DNA of 51,503 bases from Caldilinea sp. CFX5 (GTDB lineage Bacteria; Chloroflexota; Anaerolineae; Caldilineales; Caldilineaceae). Location of the stretch: contig QWII01000070.1 in the NCBI GenBank assembly GCA_021405325.1, forward strand, positions 1-51,503. Reading direction: 5' to 3'. Made by a program: the position numbers and the translations under genes. Below the pieces are notes generated by a model that was given only the letters and a program-made list of their open reading frames with translations, searched no databases and was not told the origin of the DNA. Every line of letters starts with the position of its first letter. Within the stretch, counting starts at the first letter, position 1. Below, in pieces: positions 41,900-49,673 of the stretch.

Positions 41900-43014
41900 T
41901 GCACCAACGCCTTGCCTGTTGCGCCATCAAAGAGATGGATGCGATTCATGTTCAAGGCCAGTTGACCGGCGCCAAAGGCCGCCAACGGCGCGTCTTCAGG
42001 AATCTTCGCCACCAACCGTTGCGCGCCAATCGTAAAATAGACCAATTTTTCCGAGCCAAGATGCTCGGTGAGCAGTAGCTGAACTGCGATGGGCGTCCAG
42101 CCGGGTGCGGCTGTAACCGCACTGTTACCGGGACTGATCTGCTCCGGTCGAATGCCAAAGGTCACGGCGCAGGGGGCAAACGCCTGATAGCGCCGGCAGA
42201 GTTCAGGCGGGAGCGGCAACTGTAGCGTATCCACGACAACCGCCAGCCCATCGCCATCCGCAGCCAGTCGCGCCGGGAGCAGGTTCATGGGCGGCGAGCC
42301 AAGAAAGGCGGCCACAAAGGTGTTGGCCGGCTGCTCATAGAGCGTCGAACCGCTGCCCACCTGCTGGATCACGCCGCCGTTCATGACAAAGATGCGTTCG
42401 CCCAGCGTCATCGCTTCCACCTGGTCATGGGTGACATAGAGGGTGGTGGCGCCCAGGCGGCGGTGCAACTCGGCCAGTTCGACGCGCATCTGCACACGCA
42501 ATTTGGCATCCAGGTTGGAGAGTGGCTCATCAAAGAGAAAGGCTTCCGGTTGACGCACAATGGCGCGGCCCACCGCCACGCGCTGGCGTTGGCCGCCGCT
42601 CAACTCGCGCGGGCGGCGCTCCAACAACTCACCGATTTGCAGCAGTTCCGCCGCCTGTTTCACCCGTTGTTCAATCTCCGGGCGCGGGTGCTTGAGATTT
42701 TCCAGGGCAAAGGCCATATTCTGACGCACCGTCATGTGGGGATAGAGCGCATAATCCTGAAAGACCATTGCCACGCCACGGGCGCGCGGGTGCATGGTGG
42801 TTACCTCGCGGTTGCCGATCCAGATGTGGCCGCTGGTCGGCAATTCAAGACCGGCGACCAGCCGCAAAAAGGTCGTCTTGCCGCTGCCGGACGGCCCGAC
42901 AAAAACGGCAAATTCGCCTTCGCCAATCTCGACATCGACCTGTTTGACCGCTTCCACCAGCGCCCCTTTGGCGCGAAAGGTCTTGCTGACGCCCTGTGCG
43001 CGTATATTCGCCAT
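41896..43014 (-). CDS. Sugar-importer ATPase, MsmK/UgpC/MalK family
   Basis: Cytoplasmic ATPase of 372 residues. Walker A is GPSGSGKTT (40-48), the Q-loop is VFQDYALYPHMTV (Q86), the signature LSGGQRQRVAVGRAIVR starts at 138, Walker B is AFLFDEP (159-164) with the D-loop SNLDAKLR, and the switch His is in VTHDQVEAMTLGERI. The last ~130 residues are TOBE/MalK-type regulatory domains. It is the first gene of operon I and the only CUT1-type ATPase in the window, while four other CUT1-type importer loci show none. MsmK/MsmX-type ATPases are known to serve several importers, so this one may do the same. GAGGAGGA lies about 13 bases before the ATG, which is long. Confidence 0.95.
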   Translation of the reverse strand: MANIRAQGVSKTFRAKGALVEAVKQVDVEIGEGEFAVFVGPSGSGKTTFLRLVAGLELPTSGHIWIGNREVTTMHPRARGVAMVFQDYALYPHMTVRQNMAFALENLKHPRPEIEQRVKQAAELLQIGELLERRPRELSGGQRQRVAVGRAIVRQPEAFLFDEPLSNLDAKLRVQMRVELAELHRRLGATTLYVTHDQVEAMTLGERIFVMNGGVIQQVGSGSTLYEQPANTFVAAFLGSPPMNLLPARLAADGDGLAVVVDTLQLPLPPELCRRYQAFAPCAVTFGIRPEQISPGNSAVTAAPGWTPIAVQLLLTEHLGSEKLVYFTIGAQRLVAKIPEDAPLAAFGAGQLALNMNRIHLFDGATGKALVQ

Positions 43015-43185
43015 TACTTTTATTACTCCTCCTCAGGGTTCCGCTTTCCAAGCAACTACCCGTTAGAAATGCTCTGGCCCTGCGCTCTGCCCGTTGATGC
43101 CGCCGCTTTCGTCACCCCCCAATGGGAAGCGGTTCCCATCCTTGTCGCTGCTGTGTCATGGTAGGAATCCTTGTCCTGTGCGTGA

Positions 43186-43589
43186 TCAGTCGCCAAACCA
43201 GAAGGCGTACAACTCCGCTTGCCAGAGGTGGAGACGCCGGCGCACCTGCTTGCCCACCAGATCGGCCAGGTCGTCTTTCTGCTGCCAGCGCGCCGCCGTG
43301 TCAATACTGTCAATAATGGCCGGAATGGCTTCTTCACACCTGTAACCGGGAACCGCTTGACCGTGATGGCGATCATCCCCGCCGGCGGCATCCACCGCCA
43401 GAGCATATTTTCCAGCACGGGCAGCGACATTGCCAGTTGCACCATGCTGCCCCAACTGGGCATCGGCTCCTGCACCCCCAGCCCAATTACCCCCAGACGA
43501 TGGCGGGCAAAGCGACGCAGAAAGCGACGGGTGGGAGTGTGACGCCGCGCCTGCGTCTCAGCGGATAGGGGCTGAAGCGAACCAGGCAT
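43186..43589 (-). pseudogene. Internally deleted relic of a DppC-type permease
   Basis: On the minus strand the frame from 43589 starts like a DppC protein (TPTRRFLRRFARHRLGVIGL), then runs directly into the C-terminal part: GVQEPMPSWGSMVQLAM, followed by MLWRWMPPAGMIAITV. About 200 residues containing most membrane segments and the EAA loop are missing. The join falls at a shared Gly-Leu-Gly-Val stretch. Further downstream another frame gives YRCEEAIPAIIDSIDTAARW to LYAFWFGD, ending at 43186, which I do not recognise. The relic lies between the DppC gene and the ATPase gene. Confidence 0.65.
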
Positions 43590-43699
43590 ATTGGCTTGTG
43601 GTCGCCCCTGGCTTCGTTGTATGTTGCACTGCTCATGAAGCTGCCTCTCTCCAGTTACCCCTGCGCTTCGTCACCCATGCGCTCGCCCGCTTGCACCGC

Positions 43700-44611
43700 T
43701 CACTCCAGCTTGGTACGCGGATCCAATGCATCGCGCAGACCGTCGCCGATAAAGTTGATCGTCACCACGCAGATCGCAATGGCGAGACCGGGGGCCAGCC
43801 AACGCCAGGGTTTGGTCGCCATCACATCCAACGTTTGGGCTTCACGAATCATGTTGCCCCAGGTCGCTGTGGGCGGCTGGGCGCCCAGCCCCAGAAAGCT
43901 GAGCGCGGCCTCGGTGAGAATGGCCCCGGCCGCGCCAAAGGTGGCGGAGACCAGGATAAAGGGCAGCACGTTGGGCAAAATGTGGCGGAACATAATGCCC
44001 AGGTCGCGGACACCGGTGGCGCGCGCCGCCTCGACAAACATCTGGGCGCGCAGCGACAGGAACTGTCCACGCACCAGGCGACAGATCCCCGGCCAGCCCA
44101 ACAGCCCAATCACCGCCATCGCATTGTAGATGCTGGGGCCGAGCAGCGCCACAGCGGTAATAATCAGCATCAGGGTGGGAAAGGTCATCACCACCTCGGT
44201 AAACCGCTGGATCACACTGTCCACCTTGCCGCCATAGTAGCCGGAGATGGTGCCCAAGAGCGTGCCAATCAGGGTGGAGATGGTAACAGCAATGAGACCG
44301 ACCGCCAGCGAGACACGGCTGCCAAAGATCAATCGGCTGAGGGTATCGCGTCCCACGCCATCGGTGCCCAGCCAATGGGCGCGACCGGGCGGGGCATCCA
44401 TGGCCAACAGATCGGCGCGATTCGGGTCATAGGGCGCGAGCAGGGGGGCAAAGAGCGCCATACCGACCAGGAACGCCAACACTACCAGCGCGCCAACCGC
44501 CAGTCGATGGCGAAAAAAGCGGCGCATGGCCCGGTGTGCCGGTGACTCGGCCGGCGTTGTCACAAAGCGTTTGGGGGCGATGGTAGTGGCAGTTGCTCTG
44601 GCGGCAATCAC
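43700..44611 (-). CDS. Peptide/glycoside ABC transporter permease, DppC type
   Basis: Inner-membrane subunit of 303 residues with the DppC/OppC layout: an N-terminal basic region, first membrane segment LAVGALVVLAFLVGMALFAP, and the marker HWLGTDGVGRDTLSRLIFGS. The EAA-type loop reads EAARATGVRDLGIMFRHILP, and the C-terminus has FLGLGAQPPTATWGNMI and NFIGDGLRDALDPR. The start is a GTG preceded by GGGGAG six bases away. It follows DppB by 12 bases. Members of this family import peptides but in many environmental bacteria also oligosaccharides; the adjacent Gfo/Idh gene favours a sugar. No DppD/DppF ATPases are present. Confidence 0.92.
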   Translation of the reverse strand: MIAARATATTIAPKRFVTTPAESPAHRAMRRFFRHRLAVGALVVLAFLVGMALFAPLLAPYDPNRADLLAMDAPPGRAHWLGTDGVGRDTLSRLIFGSRVSLAVGLIAVTISTLIGTLLGTISGYYGGKVDSVIQRFTEVVMTFPTLMLIITAVALLGPSIYNAMAVIGLLGWPGICRLVRGQFLSLRAQMFVEAARATGVRDLGIMFRHILPNVLPFILVSATFGAAGAILTEAALSFLGLGAQPPTATWGNMIREAQTLDVMATKPWRWLAPGLAIAICVVTINFIGDGLRDALDPRTKLE

Positions 44612-44623
44612 ACAGGACTCCCC

Positions 44624-45586
44624 TTACTCATAACGAATACGTGGATCGGCGACCGCATAGAAAATGTCGGTGAACAGATTGGTAATCAGCACGGCGACGG
44701 CGCCCACCAGGTTCAGCGCCATCAGCGTGTTGTAATCACGCGCCTGCACGGCGCTAATCGCCAGCGCCCCCATGCCGGGCCAGGCAAAGATCGACTCGAT
44801 AATGATCGAGCCGCCGACGAGCCAGGGAATTTGCAGGCCGATCAGGGTAATCAACGGCAGAAGCGCATTGCGAAAGGCATGGCGCAGAAAGACGACCCGC
44901 TCTTGCAGCCCTTTGGCGCGCGCCGTCGTGACATACTCCTGGTGCAACACCTCCAACATACTGGCGCGCGCCTGGCGCATCATCCCGGCCCACGAGCCGA
45001 GCGAGAGGGAGAGTACCGGCAAGGCGAGATGATGCAGCCGATCCAGAAAGGTAGCCGGGACGCCCGGTGTGCGGACGCCGTGGGTCGGAAACCAATCCAA
45101 CAGCAGCGCCAGGAGAAAGATCAGGCCGACGGCCAGAAAGAAGCCGGGTGTCGAGGCCAGGAAAAAACTGATAAAGGTCAGGATGTGATCGAGCAACGAA
45201 TATTGGCGCAAGGCGGCGATCACACCCAAGCTAATGCCCAGCACGTTGGAGACGAGGAGCGCCCAGATCGTCAACTCAAAGGTCAAGGGCAAGCGCTCTG
45301 CCAGCACCTGATTGATCGGGCGCCGGTCATCGGCCACCATGCGCCAGCCCAAATTGCCCTGCGCAGCCTCCTTTAACCAGTAAAAATAGCGCACCGGCAG
45401 CGGCTGATCCAGCCCAAAGCGCTGCCGCCACATCTCCACCTGATCAGGACGGAAACCAAATTCCGGGCTGGTCATATAGGAGAGCGGATCACCGGGGGCC
45501 AGGTTGATAAACAGAAAGTTGATCACCGTGATCGCGATCAGAACGGGGAATGCAATGACCAGCCGGCGCAGGATGTATTGGGTCAT
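44624..45586 (-). CDS. Peptide/glycoside ABC transporter permease, DppB type
   Basis: Inner-membrane subunit of 320 residues. It opens MTQYILRRLVIAFPVLIAIT and shows NFLFINLAPGDP, the classical DppB start. The loop TTARAKGLQERVVFLRHAFR corresponds to the EAA motif, and the C-terminus IFYAVADPRIRYE is the family ending. GAGAAG precedes the ATG. It lies 197 bases after the binding-protein gene, the gap being filled by a large palindrome. A second DppB C-terminus survives as a relic at 48594-48747. Confidence 0.93.
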   Translation of the reverse strand: MTQYILRRLVIAFPVLIAITVINFLFINLAPGDPLSYMTSPEFGFRPDQVEMWRQRFGLDQPLPVRYFYWLKEAAQGNLGWRMVADDRRPINQVLAERLPLTFELTIWALLVSNVLGISLGVIAALRQYSLLDHILTFISFFLASTPGFFLAVGLIFLLALLLDWFPTHGVRTPGVPATFLDRLHHLALPVLSLSLGSWAGMMRQARASMLEVLHQEYVTTARAKGLQERVVFLRHAFRNALLPLITLIGLQIPWLVGGSIIIESIFAWPGMGALAISAVQARDYNTLMALNLVGAVAVLITNLFTDIFYAVADPRIRYE

Positions 45587-45603
45587 GAGCTTCTCACCTG
45601 TGG

Positions 45604-45759
45604 GCTGCGTGATTCGTGATAAGTGATTTGTGATAAGTGTTGCGTGTTGCGTGAACTGTAGTAAAGACTTTAGTCTTCCCGCTCCCCCAAAGACTCATGG
45701 GCAGTTCACGAATCACGAATCACGAATCACGCAACACGCAGCACGCAGCACGAATCACG
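45604..45759. repeat. Large palindromic element of CGTGATTCGTG words
   Basis: The left half (ctgcgtgattcgtgataag, ending tgcgtgaactg) pairs imperfectly with the right half (cagttcacgaatcacg to cacgcagcacgaatcacg). The centre holds a small hairpin, aagactttagtctt. The words match the repeats at 11485 and 15676. It lies between the family 5 binding protein and DppB. Confidence 0.75.
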
Positions 45760-45783
45760 CCGTCGATCAATCAAAACGAATGA

Positions 45784-47430
45784 TCATGATGTCTTAAAGT
45801 ACCACGTCTCTTCACCGTGATAGATCGGCGGGTGATAGCCGACGCCGCCCAGTTTGCCTTCGATGTCGCCAATCTTGTTGCTCACGGCCCAACTGCGCAG
45901 GGGCTTCCACATCCAGATCCAGTAGAGTTCATCGTTGAGTTTGGCGAGCAGATCATGGTAGATTTGCGCGCGTTTGGCCTCATCCAGTTCGACCAGCCCC
46001 GTGTCAAAGAGTTCATCTAGGGTGGGATCGTTGTAGATGGGGAAGTATTGGGACTTGCTGTGGAAGTAGATGCGCAGGTTGTCCGGCTCCACGGCGCCGC
46101 CGCCGGCATATTGCATGTCCCACTTGCCGGCATTGTAATCGGCTTCCAGATCAGCCCACTCGGCCTGGCGGATCTTGATCTTCAGACCAATATCCTGCCA
46201 ATATTGTTGAAAGATCGCCGCCAGACGCACATGAAACTCGTCGGTGTAGTAGAACTGGATCTCCAGTTCCTGATTTAGATCAAAGCCGGCCTCTGTCAAC
46301 AGTTGTTTGGCCAGCGCCGGGTCAAAGCCATAGGGATCCAGGTCGCTGGTGTCGATCCAACTCTTGAAGACGCCGTAGTTGACAATCTCGGCGGTGTTCT
46401 TGAAGAGCGTCTTTACCATCGTCTCACGGTCAAGGGCATGGATCAGCGCTTTACGCACCCGTTTGTCGGCCAGATAGGGTTGAGTCGAGTTCACCGAAAT
46501 AAACTGGGTGAGCGGCGCATTGTGGGGGAAGACCATGAGGTCGGCATTGGCGCGCGCGCGCTCAATATCATCGGGGGCGACGACGCGGATAATGTCCAGT
46601 TCACCTTTTTCCAGGCTGAGCATGCGCACGCTGGCATCGGCGATCTTGTTACCGATAATGCGCTCGATCTTGGGGGCGCCCCGGAAAAAGTCGGGGTTGC
46701 GCTCGACGATCTGGAATTGATCGGGGGTCATCTCCACAAACTTAAAGGCGCCGGTGCCGACCAGGGTCTTGGCGAAGAATTCATGCTCGCCGATCTTTTC
46801 CAGATCCGCATCTTTCAGGTGGTGTTCCGGCAAGATCCAGACAAAGGCAACATTACTCAGCATGATCGAACTAGGCTGTTCAAGGGTGATCTGCACCGTA
46901 AAATCGTCGGGTGCGGTAATGCCCACCTCGCCGGCGCCGCTCTCTTTATAGGCTTTGGCGCCTTGAATACTGGCAAGATAGGCCGGTTGCCAGCCGGTCA
47001 TTTTGGGGTTGAGCAAGGTCATATAGGTGAAGAGGACATCAGCGGAGGTGAACGCTTCGCCGTCATGCCACTTGACATCTTTGCGCAGGTTAAAGGTCCA
47101 GGTCAAGCCATCGTCCGAGACAGTCCAACTCTCGGCAAGACCGGGTATGACCTGATCATAGTGGCTGTCCACCTGGACCAACGGGTTGAAGATCATGTCG
47201 GTCAACTGAATACCGCCGCCGGTGGTCCACGGGTTGAGATTGGTGTACCAGTCGGTGCGCAGGGTGCCGGCGGCCACATCTGCGCTGGGCGCGGCGGCGG
47301 CGGCCGCCTGACCGCCGGTTGCCGGCCCTGGCGGCGCTTCCATGGGGGTGCAGGCGGCCAAAGCTGCGCCCGCCGCCGCGGTCGCCGATAGGTGTAGGAA
47401 CGTCCGTCGTGTGATTGTCTTGCGTGCCAT
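45784..47430 (-). CDS. Family 5 solute-binding lipoprotein (DppA/OppA type)
   Basis: Receptor of the DppBC-type importer, 548 residues. It has a twin-arginine signal (ITRRTFLHL, residues 7-15) and lipobox ALAAC. Family 5 landmarks are ESWTVSDDGLTWTFNLRKDV with KWHDGEAFTSADVLFTY, then TQPYLADKRVRKALIHALDR. The C-terminal lobe contains YAGGGAVEPDNLRIYFHS. GGAGAGG lies just before the ATG. Upstream, 36 bases away, is the Gfo/Idh gene. Binding proteins of this family can recognise peptides, nickel or oligosaccharides; the oxidoreductase neighbour points to a sugar derivative. Confidence 0.93.
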   Translation of the reverse strand: MARKTITRRTFLHLSATAAAGAALAACTPMEAPPGPATGGQAAAAAAPSADVAAGTLRTDWYTNLNPWTTGGGIQLTDMIFNPLVQVDSHYDQVIPGLAESWTVSDDGLTWTFNLRKDVKWHDGEAFTSADVLFTYMTLLNPKMTGWQPAYLASIQGAKAYKESGAGEVGITAPDDFTVQITLEQPSSIMLSNVAFVWILPEHHLKDADLEKIGEHEFFAKTLVGTGAFKFVEMTPDQFQIVERNPDFFRGAPKIERIIGNKIADASVRMLSLEKGELDIIRVVAPDDIERARANADLMVFPHNAPLTQFISVNSTQPYLADKRVRKALIHALDRETMVKTLFKNTAEIVNYGVFKSWIDTSDLDPYGFDPALAKQLLTEAGFDLNQELEIQFYYTDEFHVRLAAIFQQYWQDIGLKIKIRQAEWADLEADYNAGKWDMQYAGGGAVEPDNLRIYFHSKSQYFPIYNDPTLDELFDTGLVELDEAKRAQIYHDLLAKLNDELYWIWMWKPLRSWAVSNKIGDIEGKLGGVGYHPPIYHGEETWYFKTS

Positions 47431-47466
47431 TGTCCTCTCCTTTATTGGTTTCAGTGAACAGCATGG

Positions 47467-48528
47467 TTACAATTGCAACGGTAAATTGACACGTACGTTA
47501 CCCTGTTCGTGCGACTTGAGCATCGCCAACATGATTTCCAGGGTCTTGCGCGCTTCGTGTGCCGACGAGACCAGTGAACCGCCCTGCTCTAATCCCTGAA
47601 GCAGTTCAGCCAACGCCCCCAACTGATAGGTAAACATATAATCGCCCGGCGCAATGGTCGTGGTTGACACCTCGACATAGGAGGCGGCTTTGGTGACAGC
47701 AAGGCCGCGGTCAGAGACGATCAGGCTGGCCTTGTCGCAAACTAATTCAAAGTAGGCGTTGGCGGCTGGCAGCTCCACTTTCAAGCTGTGATAAACTGCA
47801 CGCACCCCATTAGCAAAGTGGATATAGGCCGTCACCGCCGGGTCCGTTGTGGGATCGTGGCCGCCGTCGCTCCGGTACTGGGTAAAATGGTCGAACCCCT
47901 CTTCCAGTTCAGCAAAAACCCAGCGCGGATCGGCTTCGGCAAAGAAACAGATCGTGTCCACCCAGTGGGTGCCGTTGCGAAAGAGCATGGCGCGCGGGTC
48001 ATATAAGTTGCCGACAATCCCACGCAATGGGCCAAGCTCGCCGCTCCGTACCAGTTCACGCGCCTTGAGAAAAAAGGGCGACCAGCGCCGGGTGTGGTCA
48101 ATCGAGAGGAGGGTGTTGTTGGCGGCGGCGGCGGCGATCATGCGGTCGGCGTCGGCCAGCGTGGTGGCAATGGGTTTTTCGCAGAAGATCGCTTTGGCGC
48201 CGCCATTGGCCGCCGCCACCGTAATCTCACTGTGCAGATGGTCCGGGGTGCAGACACTCACCAAGTCGGGTTTCTCCTGGGCCAACATCGCCCGGTAATC
48301 GGTGTAACAGCGCACCTCCGGCCAGACATCGGCCCAATCGCGTTTGAAATGGTCCAACGCCGCCGGCCGAATATCACACACCGCCACCACTTGGGTCTGT
48401 GGATGGCGATAGTAGGCGGCGGCATGAGAGCGGGGTACGACGCCGTAGATCGGTAGATCGTCCGGCTCCGTTGGTCGGCGCGCCCCGATGCCGGTCAACC
48501 CAACGATGACGGCGCGATAAGTTGGCAT
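47467..48528 (-). CDS. Gfo/Idh/MocA family NAD(P)-dependent oxidoreductase
   Basis: About 353 residues from ATG 48528 (GGAGAAG two bases upstream; an earlier Met codon lacks a site). The N-terminal Rossmann fold begins YRAVIVGLTGIGARRP, where the loop differs from the usual GxGxxG. Then come VVAVCDIRPAALDHFKRDW, VSVCTPDHLHSEITVAAANG and the EKPIA motif (FCEKPIATTLADADRM) with the catalytic-region Lys. The C-terminal domain contains RDLYDPRAM-like GNLYDPRAMLFRNGTHWVDT and a final MLKSHEQGNVRVNLPL. It would oxidise or epimerise a sugar or inositol derivative. It is the first intact gene of operon J. Confidence 0.9.
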   Translation of the reverse strand: MPTYRAVIVGLTGIGARRPTEPDDLPIYGVVPRSHAAAYYRHPQTQVVAVCDIRPAALDHFKRDWADVWPEVRCYTDYRAMLAQEKPDLVSVCTPDHLHSEITVAAANGGAKAIFCEKPIATTLADADRMIAAAAANNTLLSIDHTRRWSPFFLKARELVRSGELGPLRGIVGNLYDPRAMLFRNGTHWVDTICFFAEADPRWVFAELEEGFDHFTQYRSDGGHDPTTDPAVTAYIHFANGVRAVYHSLKVELPAANAYFELVCDKASLIVSDRGLAVTKAASYVEVSTTTIAPGDYMFTYQLGALAELLQGLEQGGSLVSSAHEARKTLEIMLAMLKSHEQGNVRVNLPLQL

Positions 48529-48593
48529 ACCTTCTCCTTTGCTGCAAAGCTGAATCAACTAAAGCCGCTTTTCCTGGTCATGGGCCGCCCGGC

Positions 48594-48747
48594 TCATTGA
48601 TAGCGAATGCGCGGATCGGCCCAGGCGTAGGCAATAGCGGCCAACAAGTTAGAAAACAAGACCAGCGCGGCTGAAATAAAGTTGATCGCCATGATTACCG
48701 GGTAGTTACCCCAGGAAACGGCCTGAAAGGCGTACAGCCCCATGCCT
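48594..48747 (-). pseudogene. C-terminal relic of a DppB-type permease
   Basis: Fifty in-frame codons end at a TGA (48596-48594): YAFQAVSWGNYPVIMAINFI, then FSNLLAAIAYAWADPRIRYQ. This is the last membrane segment and terminus of a DppB permease, the same ending as the intact protein at 44624 (ADPRIRYE). The rest of the gene is gone: the homology stops abruptly at about 48747, where AT-rich unrelated sequence begins. It lies 65 bases upstream of the Gfo/Idh gene. Confidence 0.78.
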
Positions 48748-48823
48748 TATATCGAACTCATTCCTTTTCAGCTTGTTGGACAAAGTAAATTATGTAGGAT
48801 TATAGTATACCTAAAACGAAATT

Positions 48824-48975
48824 TTAGAGCAAATCAGCAAAATCACTAGCCCTGACAGCCGCTTGGGGTAGCACATAGCGAAACGCCTGCGCCGCCTGGG
48901 GATCACGGTCAAGCAAGGCAATGCCGGCCCGAATCCGGTCAGCAGTGTGGCGACAGTGGTCAATCAGGGATAGTA
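48824..48975 (-). pseudogene. C-terminal fragment of a larger protein (possibly helicase-related)
   Basis: An open frame of about 50 codons on the minus strand ends at TAA (48826-48824): DHCRHTADRIRAGIALLDRD, then PQAAQAFRYVLPQAAV, ending DFADLL. There is no start codon in a sensible place, and it stops abutting the plus-strand gene at 48979. The RI.AGIALL..DP.AA.AFR pattern recalls a helical segment in large helicase-related defence proteins such as DrmA, but the fragment is too short for a firm call. Confidence 0.35.
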
Positions 48976-48978
48976 CCC

Positions 48979-49590
48979 ATGACTTTGACTACGGCGTCAC
49001 CTATGAAACCGCAATCAATCACCGCAGCGATGGCGCAACAGATGGCGAATGCCTATCTGGCGACATCGTTGGGCCACTCCTATCAAGCAACCAACGGCTT
49101 TACCGACAATGGTTATTGGTATTTTTTGATCCGTTGCTGCACCGATGGCCGCCAAGCGGCACTCACAGTTGGCAAACTGGTTGTCGATAGTACAACCGCC
49201 GGCGTGATCGCCCTCATCGATGAGCAACTGTGCCAGGCGCGTGAGCGAGCTGCGGTACAACTAGCCCAAGGCTGCCGTACACTCGCACGCGATAGCCAGG
49301 GCTATGTGTTACGCACCTACGCCGGCGATCAGGCGACGCAGTGGTTAAGTGATCACCTCGGAATGCATTTTGTGGCAACCGAAGGCCAGTTCCTCAAGAC
49401 CGCGTCACCTTATTGGCAATTTGCGATCCACTTTCGTCTACCTCACACTGGCGAGATCAAGGCATTGGGCGCCATTCAGGTCGATGGCGTCACCGGCCAG
49501 GTTAACCCGCTTACCACCCAGCAGACACAAACGATTCAGAAGCGCACCCGTGCCATTCTTCACGATCGCGCACTGGCGTCAGCCGCATGA
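48979..49590 (+). CDS. Hypothetical protein with an internal duplication
   Basis: A 203-residue soluble protein that I do not recognise. It consists of two similar units. Unit 1 (about residues 21-90) contains YLATSLGHSYQATNGF, YWYFLIRC and GKLVVDSTTAGVIALIDEQ. Unit 2 (about 118-195) contains WLSDHLGMHFVATEGQF, YWQFAIHF and GAIQVDGVTGQVNPLTTQQ. Each unit has an alpha-beta pattern ending in a V-D-x-x-T-x-G-V turn, somewhat like PepSY or small immunity-protein folds. AGGGA lies a few bases before the ATG. A 28-codon frame starts in its stop codon (ATGA). Surrounding genes are relics, so it may be a survivor of a lost module. Confidence 0.6.
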   Translation: MTLTTASPMKPQSITAAMAQQMANAYLATSLGHSYQATNGFTDNGYWYFLIRCCTDGRQAALTVGKLVVDSTTAGVIALIDEQLCQARERAAVQLAQGCRTLARDSQGYVLRTYAGDQATQWLSDHLGMHFVATEGQFLKTASPYWQFAIHFRLPHTGEIKALGAIQVDGVTGQVNPLTTQQTQTIQKRTRAILHDRALASAA

Positions 49591-49673
49591 AGGTGATTGT
49601 TTACCGGCTTGTGTGGCCATATCACATCCTTCATAAAGCAGCCGAAAACGATTTTCTCGGTGAGGAAGATTGA
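49587..49673 (+). CDS. Possible 28-residue coupled small ORF
   Basis: An ATG overlapping the stop of the preceding gene (ATGA) opens 28 codons, MKVIVYRLVWPYHILHKAAE then NDFLGEED and TGA. The overlap suggests translational coupling, so it could be a small protein or the surviving N-terminus of a longer one. No homology is recognised. Confidence 0.25.
   Translation: MKVIVYRLVWPYHILHKAAENDFLGEED

Noticed and set aside
43430..44545. A 371-codon open frame on the plus strand
   Set aside because: It is antisense to the DppC gene and its relic, low in complexity (Q, H, G rich), and has no recognisable domain.
46303..47391. A 362-codon open frame on the plus strand
   Set aside because: It lies fully antisense to the family 5 binding protein, whose motifs and signal peptide are clear; the composition follows from GC-rich codons on the other strand.
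48799..48804. TATAAT on the minus strand upstream of the DppB relic
   Set aside because: No acceptable -35 box at 15-19 bases, and the next intact gene is far downstream.
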